Program-made: the position numbers and the translations under genes
Notes under the pieces: generated by a model
Told to the model about the DNA's origin: nothing
Database searches by the model: none
Seen by the model: the letters and a program-made list of their open reading frames with translations, nothing else
Shown: one piece after another, positions 39,365 to 48,307 of the stretch
Numbering within the stretch: the first letter of the stretch is position 1
Layout of the letters: every line of letters starts with the position of its first letter
NCBI RefSeq assembly: GCF_018494055.1
Contig: NZ_JABBFQ010000004.1
Location: forward strand, 186,001 to 250,000
Direction of reading: 5' to 3'
DNA length: 64,000 nt
From: Rosenbergiella epipactidis
GTDB lineage: Bacteria > Pseudomonadota > Gammaproteobacteria > Enterobacterales > Enterobacteriaceae

Positions 39365-41644
39365 ATGTCGACCAAGCGTCAAGTTCCTGGTATTCATCCC
39401 TATAGTGGACCCGCTGGCGGCTGGGGGGCTTTAAAAGCCACGGCGATCGCCGTTAAAACGCAGATGGATACCCTAGTCGCGCCCAAGGCGCTACTGAATA
39501 CCAATCAGCCAGATGGTTTCGACTGCCCGGGATGTGCATGGCCAGATAAGAATCATCACTCGACTTTCCAGTTTTGTGAGAACGGCGCCAAAGCGGTAAC
39601 ATGGGAAGCGACCTCACGTCGTGTCACCGCTGAGTTTCTAAGTAAAACGCCGGTCAGTACCTTGCTTCAACGCAGTGATTACGAACTGGAGGGGTATGGT
39701 CGCTTAACCCAACCGCTACGCTATAACGCTGACACAGATACGCTGCAACCTGTGAGTTGGGAACAGGCATTCAGTCTTATCGGTAAGACCTTGCAGGGTC
39801 TATTGCCCAAACAAGTCGAATTCTATACTTCAGGACGAACCTCTAACGAGGCGGCTTACCTCTATCAGTTAATGATCCGCGAATATGGCTGTAACAACTT
39901 CCCTGACTGTTCGAATATGTGTCACGAGGCGACCAGCGTTGGATTACCGCACTCTATTGGTATCGGTAAAGGGACAGTGTCCTTAGAGGATTTCGATAAA
40001 ACAGAACTTATCATCTCAATCGGCCATAATCCCGGTACAAACCACCCACGGATGATGGGGACACTGCATGAAGCTGCTCGTCGCAACGTGCCCATTATTG
40101 TGTTTAATCCGATGAAAGAACGTGCCTTAGAGCGCTTCGCCGATCCGCAAAATGCATTAGAGATGGCAACCTATCAGTCGACCGATATTGCCTCGTCCTA
40201 TTACCAAGTTAAAGCGGGGGGCGATGCCGCGGCACTCAAAGGGATAGCCAAAGCCCTACTGGATGCCGAGGCGATCAGTCATGATATCTTGGATCATACG
40301 TTTATCGACGAACATACTCTAGGCTTTGAAGAATTTGCGCAGGATTTGCGCGAAACCTCTTGGCAAGCAATAGAACAGGCAAGTGGCCTAAGCGTCGAAC
40401 AGCTTACCCGGGTGGCTGAACATTACGCCAACTCCAAGGCCACCATCATCACCTACGGTATGGGAATTACTCAGCATGAGCACGGTACCGAAAACGTACA
40501 GTTGATTGCGAGCCTGCTATTGATGCGCGGAAATTTTGGCAAGCCTGGCGCAGGGATCTGCCCACTACGCGGCCACTCAAATGTTCAAGGAAACCGAACG
40601 GTGGGGATCTCTGAGAAACCTACCGAGCGTTTTTTGCAGGATCTGGATCATTTCTTCGGTATACGCTCACCGCGCGAACACGGTCACGATGCCGCGGCGG
40701 CGATGGAAGCGATGATTCGTGGTGAGTCCAAAGCCCTTATCTGTTTGGGCGGAAACTTTGCCGTCGCCCTCCCCGATCCGCAACACTGTTTCCCAGCACT
40801 CAACGCATTGGAACTGAGTGTTCATATCGCCACCAAACTCAATCGCAGTCACCTGCTGGTGGCGAAAGAAACTCTGATCCTACCTTGTTTAGGGCGCACC
40901 GAAATTGACAAGCAAGCCACTGGCCGACAATCGATTACGGTCGAAGACAGTATGTCGATGGTGCATGCCTCCGCCGGTAAGTTAAAACCTGCCTCACCCG
41001 CGTTATTATCTGAGATCGCAATAGTGGCCGGGATGGCACAAGCCATCTTACCTCACTCCCGAGTCAACTACGCCTATTACATGGAGGATTATGCCCGTAT
41101 CCGCGATGCTATAGAGGCCACCATCCCTGGATTTGCACAATATAATCAACGCATTGAACAACCGGGAGGATTTCGCATGCCGTTACCGCCCACCCAGCGC
41201 CAGTGGCCAACGCCCTCTGGCCGAGCGCATTTTATGGTCTATCCGGGGCTAAATGAAGATCATGCTCTGACCGAGCAGCGAGTCTTTCGCTTAATCACCC
41301 TACGCAGTCATGACCAATACAACACCACGCTTTATGGCTTAGACGATCGCTATCGTGGCGTATTTGGGCGTCGAGACGTGCTGTTTATGAATCCAGAGGA
41401 TATGAGTGAACAAGGACTGGAACACGGTGATATCGTGGATATCGAGACCGCCTTACCTGATTGCCAAGCGAAGATGACGCAGATCACCGTGATCGAATAT
41501 GCTATCGCCAAAGGTTCGGTAGGGGCCTATTATCCTGAGGCTAACATTCTCATTCCGTTAAGTTACCGTGATCAGCAGAGTGGAACCCCAGCCTATAAGT
41601 CCTTACCGGTTAAATTAGTCGCACAGACCACAGAACCCGCCTAG
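39365..41644 (+). CDS. ydeP: FdhF/YdeP-family molybdopterin oxidoreductase
   Basis: The 759-residue cytoplasmic protein matches E. coli YdeP throughout, including DGFDCPGCAWPD, FYTSGRTSNEAAYLYQ, DCSNMCHEATSVGL, IGHNPGTNHPRM and RSHDQYNTTLYGLDDRYRG. It belongs to the formate-dehydrogenase-like molybdopterin family. It lacks selenocysteine, and its N-terminal cysteine pattern (CPGC) is not the full four-cysteine cluster motif of FdhF. In E. coli YdeP is linked to acid resistance under EvgA; the reaction is not known. ATG 39365 follows GGAG. A TATAAT at 39327-39332 may be its -10. A hairpin follows the stop. Confidence 0.88.
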   Translation: MSTKRQVPGIHPYSGPAGGWGALKATAIAVKTQMDTLVAPKALLNTNQPDGFDCPGCAWPDKNHHSTFQFCENGAKAVTWEATSRRVTAEFLSKTPVSTLLQRSDYELEGYGRLTQPLRYNADTDTLQPVSWEQAFSLIGKTLQGLLPKQVEFYTSGRTSNEAAYLYQLMIREYGCNNFPDCSNMCHEATSVGLPHSIGIGKGTVSLEDFDKTELIISIGHNPGTNHPRMMGTLHEAARRNVPIIVFNPMKERALERFADPQNALEMATYQSTDIASSYYQVKAGGDAAALKGIAKALLDAEAISHDILDHTFIDEHTLGFEEFAQDLRETSWQAIEQASGLSVEQLTRVAEHYANSKATIITYGMGITQHEHGTENVQLIASLLLMRGNFGKPGAGICPLRGHSNVQGNRTVGISEKPTERFLQDLDHFFGIRSPREHGHDAAAAMEAMIRGESKALICLGGNFAVALPDPQHCFPALNALELSVHIATKLNRSHLLVAKETLILPCLGRTEIDKQATGRQSITVEDSMSMVHASAGKLKPASPALLSEIAIVAGMAQAILPHSRVNYAYYMEDYARIRDAIEATIPGFAQYNQRIEQPGGFRMPLPPTQRQWPTPSGRAHFMVYPGLNEDHALTEQRVFRLITLRSHDQYNTTLYGLDDRYRGVFGRRDVLFMNPEDMSEQGLEHGDIVDIETALPDCQAKMTQITVIEYAIAKGSVGAYYPEANILIPLSYRDQQSGTPAYKSLPVKLVAQTTEPA

Positions 41645-41652
41645 AACGACTT

Positions 41653-41673
41653 GCGAGGTGCTCGCCACCTCGC
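41653..41673 (+). terminator. Hairpin terminator after ydeP
   Basis: GCGAGGTG, loop CTCGC and CACCTCGC form an 8-bp perfect stem nine bases after the ydeP stop, followed by CCTCTTT. It is a likely intrinsic terminator with a weak T-tract. Confidence 0.6.
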
Positions 41674-41821
41674 CCTCTTTGATAAGAAACTTTATCTAAA
41701 TTGTTTAGAAATGTTTTTTTTGTGATCTAAATCTTTTTTTTGAGTATTTTTACAAAAAATTACGTTACTCTTTTGTTACGCATAGCGTTCCAATGAATGA
41801 CTAAAACTAAGAATAACTACG

Positions 41822-42393
41822 ATGAAAGACGAAAAATAATTTTCTGAGTAAGGTCTAACCAAGGACGTCGCCGCCTCTTTGGTCAATCAAGTGGATTAGT
41901 CGCCAGCTTCGCTATTGGTAGCGTGCTGACCGGGCAAGCCATTGCCGCGACACCGGAAAAGGCAGCCGTGACTTCTCCTGATCCCGATACTCTCAACCAA
42001 TTCCTGAAGGTTTCTCGCTTATTAACCGGGCATCACTCGCTTGATACCACCTTAGGCCAGCGTCTATGGGAAGCGCTTAATCAGCATTCGGCGCAATTCT
42101 CAGACCAGTATGCGGCCTCAAGCCAGTGGATCGACGAGCATAAACCTGCCGATGTGGAAGCGCTGGATCAGCAACTGCAAGGGCAGCCGCAACATGAGGT
42201 GATGATGGCTATCATCCGTGGCTGGTATCTCGGCGTTGTGGACAACAGCCACCATGCACAAGTGCTCTCTTACCCGAATGCGCTGATGTATCAGGTTCCC
42301 CGTGACGGCATGGTCATTCCGACCTATGCACATAACGGTCCTGATTACTGGACGGCGGAGCCACCCCCGGTTGATCGTTTATTAACATTCTAA
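41822..42393 (+). pseudogene. Broken small subunit of a gluconate-2-dehydrogenase-type enzyme (copy 1)
   Basis: The frame ending at 42393 encodes the small (subunit 3) protein of a three-component membrane-bound sugar-acid dehydrogenase. It has a twin-arginine-type leader (RRRLFGQSSG) and a body like the intact copy at 53948-54598 (LKVSRLLTG, then HNGPDYW). The leader frame is open from 41848 but contains no ATG, GTG, TTG or CTG until 41923, inside the signal region. The likely original start, ATG 41822 (MKDE), is in another frame, with stops at 41837 (its own frame) and 41845 (leader frame) in the way. No single indel reconnects them. Translation from GTG 41923 would lose the Tat motif. It is best read as a 5'-damaged gene. 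Confidence 0.72.
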
Positions 42394-42402
42394 TTTTCTG
42401 AG
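41837..42402. repeat. 12-bp direct repeat flanking the small-subunit remnant
   Basis: TAATTTTCTGAG occurs at 41837-41848, just before the leader of the small subunit, and again at 42391-42402, starting two bases before the end of its stop codon. The copies are identical and 554 bases apart. The second marks the place where the FAD-subunit gene should begin. It may be chance in AT-rich sequence or a trace of rearrangement. Confidence 0.5.
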
Positions 42403-42462
42403 CCGATTTTCTCGTTTCAGAAAAAATGTTACCGATAACTAATTCCACCTTTTGGAGTTACT

Positions 42463-43943
42463 GTGAGAAATTTTTTTCAACTCGCCTCCGCGCGAGTCAA
42501 CTCGCCCTGAAGATTTCGGCAATCTGCCTTGGATTTGGCAGCCTCGCGGGTGTCGCGCAAGCCGCTGAACAAGTTCCTGTTCAAGCGCCCTCCCCTGAGC
42601 AGACTCAGCAGAATTTAATTGCTAAAGGTCAATATTTGGCTATCGCCGCCGACTGTGCAGCGTGCCATACCGATCCTACCACCAAGCAACCTTTTGCCGG
42701 CGGTTACGCGATCCACTCACCGATGGGCGTCATCTACTCCACCAATATCACGCCGTCGAAGCAATTTGGCATCGGTTCCTATACCGAGTAACAGTTTGAA
42801 CAAGCGGTGCGTCACGGCATCCGTGGCGACGCTGCGCATCTCTATCCGGCCATGCCTTATGCTTCTTACTCTGGCTTAACCGATGAGGATATTCATGCGC
42901 TTTACACTTACTTTATGCAGAGTGTTGCGCCGGTCGATACCGAGAATAAAACCACGGCCCTGAGCTTCCCGTTTAATATCCTCCAGATGATGATGAGGTG
43001 GAACTTACTGTTCCTTAAGTCCGTTGCTTACCAAAACGATGCCTCGCAAAGCGCAGAGTGGAACCGCGGAAAATACCTCGTCGACAATCTTGAGCACTGC
43101 GGTGAGTGTCACTCCCCGCGTAACATGATGATGGCACAGAAACAAGGCGCTGATGCGCTGAGCGGTGCGGCTTTAGGTAGCTGGTATGCCCCTAATCTGA
43201 CCGCCGACAAACTCAGTGGTCTTGGTAGCTGGTCACGGGATCAATTAAAACAGTATCTGCAAACGGGTGATGTTCCAGGTAAAGCGCAGGCAGCCTGTCC
43301 GATGGCTGAGGCGGTCACCAATAGCCTACAACATCTGCATGATGCCGATATCGAAGCCATTATCACTTATCTGCAAAGCCTACCGGCCCACGCTCAGTCC
43401 CATCAGGCCAAGGCGACAGGTGACTTTGGACAAGCCTCCAATGTCGATACCGAAGTACGAGGTACCGCAGGACTCGGAATCGGGTTACCGCAAGAGATGA
43501 GTGGTAAAGCGCTCTACGACAGTGCGTGTGCAAGCTGCCACCAGCCGGATGGACAAGGCACTCCTGACCATTTCTATCCTTCGCTATCACACAACACCGC
43601 TACCGGTGGCAATACGCCGAATAACTTGGTCTCCGCCATCTTGTTTGGTGTTCAGCGTGAAGTGAAAGGCAAAGAAGTGTTAATGCCGAGCTTTGGTCCT
43701 GATTCACAGGTGCAAGCCCTGAGCGATAAGCAAATTGCCAGCCTCAGTAATTATATTTTCCAACAATACGGTAATCCCGATCTGCAGGTGACTCCTGAAC
43801 AGGTAACGGCGTTGCGTCAAGGAGGGGAACAACCTCTACTCGCACGCATTGCGGGACCCGCTACCCTCGGTGGAGCGGTCTTGGTGGCATTGATTATCGT
43901 ATTACTGGTTATCCGCCGTTCGCGTAAAAAGTCTCGTGGATAA
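42463..43943 (+). pseudogene. Triheme cytochrome c subunit of the copy-1 dehydrogenase, with in-frame stop
   Basis: The sequence encodes a membrane-bound cytochrome c like the intact 50928-52343 product, with three heme sites (CAACH, CGECH, CASCH), a signal peptide ending GVAQA, and a C-terminal helix (TLGGAVLVALIIVLLVI). A TAA at 42789-42791 lies in frame after IGSYTE, and reading resumes at once with QFEQAVRHGI, so one nonsense codon separates heme 1 from hemes 2 and 3. The GGAG-preceded GTG at 42463 is out of frame with the signal peptide by one base at a T7 run (42471-42477). An in-frame ATG at 42426 has no good ribosome site. Two lesions suggest a pseudogene. Confidence 0.78.
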
Positions 43944-43970
43944 ACCATTCGAATTCGCAGTGAGAGGGTG

Positions 43971-44492
43971 TTATGTCAGAACAATATCTGGCTTAGGGAA
44001 ATGTTCCATGGCCTCGATCATTGCCAAGGCCCCTTTGCCAATCTCTTCGCCCGGCTGGAACACGAGCATTAAGGTTCCCTTCCATAACGCTCGATGTTTA
44101 GCGAAGATTTCCGCGGCCCCGATTAACCAGGCAACGTGCATATCATGACCACACATATGGGAGACGGGCGTTGGCGTTCCATCCTCCAGTTTCCCCACCG
44201 CTTGACTCGCATAAGGTAGGCCCGTCTTTTCGGGCATCGGCAAGGCATCCATATCGGCCCGTAACATAACGACCGGCCCCTCGCCGTTCTCCAACAGTCC
44301 CACGACACCGGTTACCCCCACCTTTTCCGTCACTTGATATCCGCAGTGGTGCAGGTTTTTGGCGACAAGTGAGGCGGTTCTGACTTCTTGCATCGATAGC
44401 TCGGGATGCTGGTGAAGATCTTTATACAGCGCGTCAAGTTTAGGAAGGAGTGCTTGAATATCAGGTTGTAATGCTTTTAGGGTCGGATTCAT
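43971..44492 (-). pseudogene. Truncated M20 amidohydrolase (hippurate-hydrolase type)
   Basis: The 173-residue frame holds only the N-terminal part of an M20 metallo-amidohydrolase that is normally about 380-430 residues. It shows HQHPELSMQEV, RADMDALPMPEK, the metal-site MCGHDMH and PGEEIGKGA, then stops at TAA right after FPKPDIVLT, where family members continue with QHV. The dimerisation domain and remaining metal ligands are absent. The broken end lies 27 bases from the end of the damaged cytochrome c gene, so a deletion or rearrangement probably joined the two. An intact paralogue lies at 47132-48280. Confidence 0.78.
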
Positions 44493-44660
44493 AGTTACCG
44501 CGTCGATGAAAAGCCTAAGGTTCTACTCTCACTGGTCGACAAGGATGTGGCAATTTTTGCGTAAAGGTATTGTTGAAGATTAATAAACGGTGATTTAGCA
44601 CCAAAACCTTAGGGAGGTTAAGAAGGTCGCCGTCCTTAAGCGCACGACGACCCACAGAGA

Positions 44661-45932
44661 TTAGAAAATTGACAATGGATACTGGGCGATGACGCGAATT
44701 TCATTCCCGCCAGCATTGTAGTCAGAGGCGTCAGACGAGACACGCAATACTGAGTAACGGATCCCTAACTGTAGATCTTTGGCGAAACCAGAAGGGATCT
44801 TATATTGGATCTGGTTGAAGAACTCATGCTCATGACCGTTACTGGAGGCCGAGGTTTTGATGTTATCGCCGCGCACATAAGCCACGTCATAACGCAGTCC
44901 TTCTATACCTAACCCTGCGAGATCCACGGAATAAGCGGCTTGCCAAGAGCGCTCGTCCTCACCATTAAAGTCAGACCAGTAGGAGTTCGCTAACCAAATC
45001 GTGTTACCGCCATCACCGATTCCGCCTTTGTTACGGTAACCGCCATACATATAACCACTGCTACCGGTATTCTGTTGGTAAGCGACTTTAAACGTATGGA
45101 TATCGTAGGTATAACTAGCCGCTAGGCTCCAAATGGTATTACTGCGGCCACTATTGATACTGTCGGCATAGGCTTTATCAAGGCGGGAATTATAGCCATT
45201 GAAGTCCCAGACCATCTTCTGTTTTTCGTCGAAGGGTTGAGTATAGGTAAAACCTAAATACTGTTTGTTGTCGACATCTTGTACATGAGACGCATAGGCC
45301 GAGGCGGTGAACTGGTCATTAAAGACGTATTTCACACCACCAAAGGCGATATTATCTAAGCCAGAATCGTGGCTCTCAGCGCTTTTGCGCTGCTCGGCGG
45401 TAAAGTAACCGCCGGTAATATCCAGACCGTCGATCTCTTGAGAATCCAGCATAAAACCGGTGTAGGTTTCAGCTAACAGACGAGAACTGTCCGAGGTCAG
45501 AATAGGTAGGGTTGGCTGTTGTGTACCGTAACTAAAAACGGTATTGGAAAAGCGCATTTTCGCTGTCGCGCCAAATTTCGCCAAATCTTTCTTCGCGCGG
45601 CCATCACTGTCTTGCGAAAAGTAGTCTATTCCCCCCGCACCACTCCGGCCACGACCACCATCCAGACGGACGGCGTATTGACCGATGGCATCGACACCGA
45701 AGCCTACCGCACCTTGGGTAAAGCCGGAGCTATAGGTACCGATAAAGGCCTGACCCCATTCGCGACGTGTGCGTACCCCTTCATCTTTATAATTACGATT
45801 GATCATCGCATTTTTAATTAAAAGATTAAGGTGGCTATCTTCGATAAATCCGTTACTTTCCTGTTGAGACGCTGCAAAAGCGGGTTGGGCGACCAACATC
45901 GCTAAAAAAGAAAAAGAAAAAACCTTGTTCAC
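44661..45932 (-). CDS. OprD-family outer-membrane porin
   Basis: The 423-residue precursor has a signal peptide (MNKVFSFSFLAMLVAQPAFA). The mature protein, rich in amphipathic strands and ending in phenylalanine, is typical of an 18-strand OprD porin. The opening GFIEDSHLNLLIKNAMINRN matches the OprD family start. OprD-type porins pass amino acids, peptides or carboxylates; the substrate here is unknown. It lies between the truncated amidohydrolase and nlpA, all on the minus strand, next to an amino-acid-type ABC transporter cluster, so uptake of an amino-acid or acyl-amino-acid compound is plausible. Confidence 0.85.
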   Translation of the reverse strand: MNKVFSFSFLAMLVAQPAFAASQQESNGFIEDSHLNLLIKNAMINRNYKDEGVRTRREWGQAFIGTYSSGFTQGAVGFGVDAIGQYAVRLDGGRGRSGAGGIDYFSQDSDGRAKKDLAKFGATAKMRFSNTVFSYGTQQPTLPILTSDSSRLLAETYTGFMLDSQEIDGLDITGGYFTAEQRKSAESHDSGLDNIAFGGVKYVFNDQFTASAYASHVQDVDNKQYLGFTYTQPFDEKQKMVWDFNGYNSRLDKAYADSINSGRSNTIWSLAASYTYDIHTFKVAYQQNTGSSGYMYGGYRNKGGIGDGGNTIWLANSYWSDFNGEDERSWQAAYSVDLAGLGIEGLRYDVAYVRGDNIKTSASSNGHEHEFFNQIQYKIPSGFAKDLQLGIRYSVLRVSSDASDYNAGGNEIRVIAQYPLSIF

Positions 45933-46059
45933 TGTGTCTGCCTATTATGTAAATTTATATGAATTTTTATAGGTAAGTTTTACTTACTTTGACAATCTAG
46001 CATTGTTAATCCAGTTTTAAAAAGCATTAAAACTCTTTTTTTTATTCTTTTTTCGATAG

Positions 46060-46863
46060 CTACCACCCTGGAATCGCACCACCTTTGAACAGTCGCTCTG
46101 CGGCCTGAGCCACTTCCGGTGACTGATAAGCTTTTACAAACTCCTGCACGTTTTTCGCTTGGCGGTTATCCTCGCGGCTAACAATAATATTGACATAGGG
46201 GGAGTGCTTATCTTCGATAAACAAGTTGTCGTGCAACGGGGATAACCCTGTTTGTTGGATATAGGTGGTACTGATAATAGCAATCGCCACTTTAGGATCA
46301 TCCAATACGTGCGGTAACTGCGCCCCTTCCAACTGCAGAATGGTCAGATGCCGAGGGTTTTGGGTAATATCCAATGTGGTGGGTAAAAGTCCTTTACCCG
46401 GCGCCAAGCTGAGTAGCCCCTGCTTTTCTAACAGCAGTAGCGCCCGCCCTAAGTTAGTCGGATCATTGGGTACTGCGACGGTCGCATAATCCTTGAGCTG
46501 CGACACAGAATGAATATGACGAGAATAGGCCGCAATCGGGAAAACGAAAGTATTACCTACCGCAACTAAATGATAGCCATGGGCAGCATTATCTTGTGCC
46601 AAGAAAGGTCGGTGCTGAAAGACATTGGCATCCAGCTCGCCACGATTCGTTGCATCATTGGGCAGTATCGACCCACTGAAACTGACCAAATCGACTGTTA
46701 AACCGTATTTCTGTTTAGCTACCTGCTTGGCCACTTCGGCGACTTGCTCCTCCGCTCCGGTGATCACCCCCACCTTGATATGCGACATATCTTCTGGCGC
46801 TTTATCACATGCCGCCAGCAAGCAGCCCGCAAAGAGTAATGACATTAGTTTTAGGTGGCGCAT
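46060..46863 (-). CDS. nlpA: NlpA/MetQ-family lipoprotein
   Basis: The 267-residue lipoprotein has a lipobox ending LLAAC (Cys19) followed by Asp, the +2 residue that keeps lipoproteins in the inner membrane. The body matches E. coli NlpA more closely than MetQ (FSGSILPNDATNRGELDANV, DNAAHGYHLVAVGNTFVFP, ISTTYIQQTGLSP). NlpA is a methionine-binding paralogue of MetQ and can support MetNI. No MetN or MetI gene is adjacent, so it would use a transporter encoded elsewhere. Tandem MetJ-like boxes lie 35-58 bases upstream of the ATG, in keeping with a methionine role. Confidence 0.88.
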   Translation of the reverse strand: MRHLKLMSLLFAGCLLAACDKAPEDMSHIKVGVITGAEEQVAEVAKQVAKQKYGLTVDLVSFSGSILPNDATNRGELDANVFQHRPFLAQDNAAHGYHLVAVGNTFVFPIAAYSRHIHSVSQLKDYATVAVPNDPTNLGRALLLLEKQGLLSLAPGKGLLPTTLDITQNPRHLTILQLEGAQLPHVLDDPKVAIAIISTTYIQQTGLSPLHDNLFIEDKHSPYVNIIVSREDNRQAKNVQEFVKAYQSPEVAQAAERLFKGGAIPGW

Positions 46864-46897
46864 CAGGGTTCCTTAAGATAGTGGTCACGACATAAGT

Positions 46898-46921
46898 GGA
46901 AGTTTAGGCATCTAGACATCC
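46898..46921 (-). promoter_or_regulatory. Putative tandem MetJ boxes upstream of nlpA
   Basis: Three adjacent octamers, GGAAGTTT, AGGCATCT and AGACATCC, match the methionine-repressor box AGACGTCT at 5, 6 and 6 of 8 positions, in perfect 8-base register. MetJ binds such tandem boxes cooperatively. The site lies 35 bases before the nlpA ATG. The adjacency and matches are seen; MetJ control is inferred. Confidence 0.5.
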
Positions 46922-47131
46922 AAATAAATCTAATCAATCTTTGAGGCTGATGCAAGTGAAAGAGCTGAAGGTCTTTTCATGATCAGGCCAAGGATGCCGG
47001 AAACCCTTGATGCCTTGCGCTTATATCCATTACGACTAAGCTTTTCGCTTATCGTTTTTTAACAAACCAAACGGTTACTGTTAGGCTCAAACGCTACCCT
47101 TTCGATTCGCACTGACGCTAAGGCTGCTAAG

Positions 47132-48280
47132 ATGTCGTTGAACACTGAGGAATTTTCGACCTACCTAACCGATTTTCGCCACGAACTTCATCGTTTTCCG
47201 GAGCTTTCGTCACAAGAAGTGGAAACCACTCGCCGTATCCGCCAACAACTTGATGCGCATCAAATACGGGTGCTTGATTTACCGCTTAACACCGGATTGG
47301 TGGCTGAAGTGGGACCGGTAGACGGGCCGCTATTCGTGATCCGCTCAGACATTGACGCGTTGCCGATTGAAGAGCAAGCTGATGTCAGTTATCGCTCTGA
47401 ACACCCCGGCATCATGCATGCCTGTGGTCATGATTTTCACAGTACCGCCGCCTTAGGCGCAGCGATCATCCTGAAGCGACAAGAGGCTCAGCTGTTGGGT
47501 CGAGTCCGTATTTTATTTCAAGCCGCTGAAGAGATTGGCGTGGGCGCGCAAGAGATTATTGCTAGCGGTGCATTGGATGAGGCTTTTGCGGTAGTCGGTC
47601 TCCATAACGATCCCTCCCTCCCAGCGGGCACTATTGGCTGTAAAAGCGGTCCCTTAACCGCGGCAGTCGACTGTTTTGCTATAAGTGTTCAAGGAGTTGG
47701 GAGCCATGCGGCAAAACCTGAGCAGAGTATCGATCCTATCGTTATCGCTAGCCAGCTGGTCGCTAGTCTGCAATCCATTATTAGTCGTAATATTCCGTCG
47801 GCGGATAATGCCGTGGTTTCTATTACCCAGTTCCATAGCGGTAGCGCGTGGAATATCATTCCTGATAAGGCATGGCTAGAAGGGACGGTCAGAAGTTTTT
47901 CTGCTCAAGCGCGGGAGAGGATTCAACAACGTTTTCAACAGATTATCACCGGCTTTTCTGCCGCGTTTGACGTCAAGATTGATCTCGACTGGCAGGCTGG
48001 TCCTCCTTCAGTGGTTAACGATCCGCACTGGGCGGCATTTGCCTTAGCACAGGCAACAAAAAGTGGTTTGATCGCTAAAGAGGTCGATGCCAGTCCAATT
48101 GGCGAAGACTTCGCCTATTATTTACAGCGTACCCCCGGTACGTTTGTGATGGTCGGCACCGGAGAGCAACACCCGCTGCACCACCCCGCTTTCAAGATAA
48201 ACGATCAGGTTCTCCTGCCCACTGCCCAGTATCTGGCCGATTTTGCCATCTCTGGATTGACCGCATACCGTGCAGGGTAA
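47132..48280 (+). CDS. M20 family metallo-amidohydrolase
   Basis: The 382-residue cytoplasmic protein is a complete M20 amidohydrolase of the hippurate hydrolase/N-acyl-amino-acid type. It has HRFPELSSQEVETT, RSDIDALPIEEQ, the metal ligands in ACGHDFHS and AAEEIG, the dimerisation region with GSHAAKPEQSIDP, and a final histidine in HPLHHPAFK. Such enzymes release an amino acid from an acyl or related group. It is convergent with a cystine-type ABC transporter, recalling Gram-positive clusters where such a hydrolase accompanies cystine-analogue uptake. Substrate is unknown. An AAGG site precedes the ATG. Confidence 0.85.
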   Translation: MSLNTEEFSTYLTDFRHELHRFPELSSQEVETTRRIRQQLDAHQIRVLDLPLNTGLVAEVGPVDGPLFVIRSDIDALPIEEQADVSYRSEHPGIMHACGHDFHSTAALGAAIILKRQEAQLLGRVRILFQAAEEIGVGAQEIIASGALDEAFAVVGLHNDPSLPAGTIGCKSGPLTAAVDCFAISVQGVGSHAAKPEQSIDPIVIASQLVASLQSIISRNIPSADNAVVSITQFHSGSAWNIIPDKAWLEGTVRSFSAQARERIQQRFQQIITGFSAAFDVKIDLDWQAGPPSVVNDPHWAAFALAQATKSGLIAKEVDASPIGEDFAYYLQRTPGTFVMVGTGEQHPLHHPAFKINDQVLLPTAQYLADFAISGLTAYRAG

Positions 48281-48300
48281 TGCCCCCAGAAGGGGGCATT
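48279..48300. terminator. Bidirectional hairpin between the M20 gene and the ABC operon
   Basis: AATGCCCCC and GGGGGCATT form a perfect 9-bp stem with a four-base loop, starting in the M20 stop codon and ending eight bases before the binding-protein stop. It is strong and suited to terminating both convergent units. Confidence 0.75.
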
Positions 48301-48307
48301 GGGGAGA

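Noticed and set aside
42426-42791. ATG 42426 as start of a functional short cytochrome
   Set aside because: No ribosome site, an odd long extension before the signal peptide, and the frame stops after one heme; kept only as part of the pseudogene.
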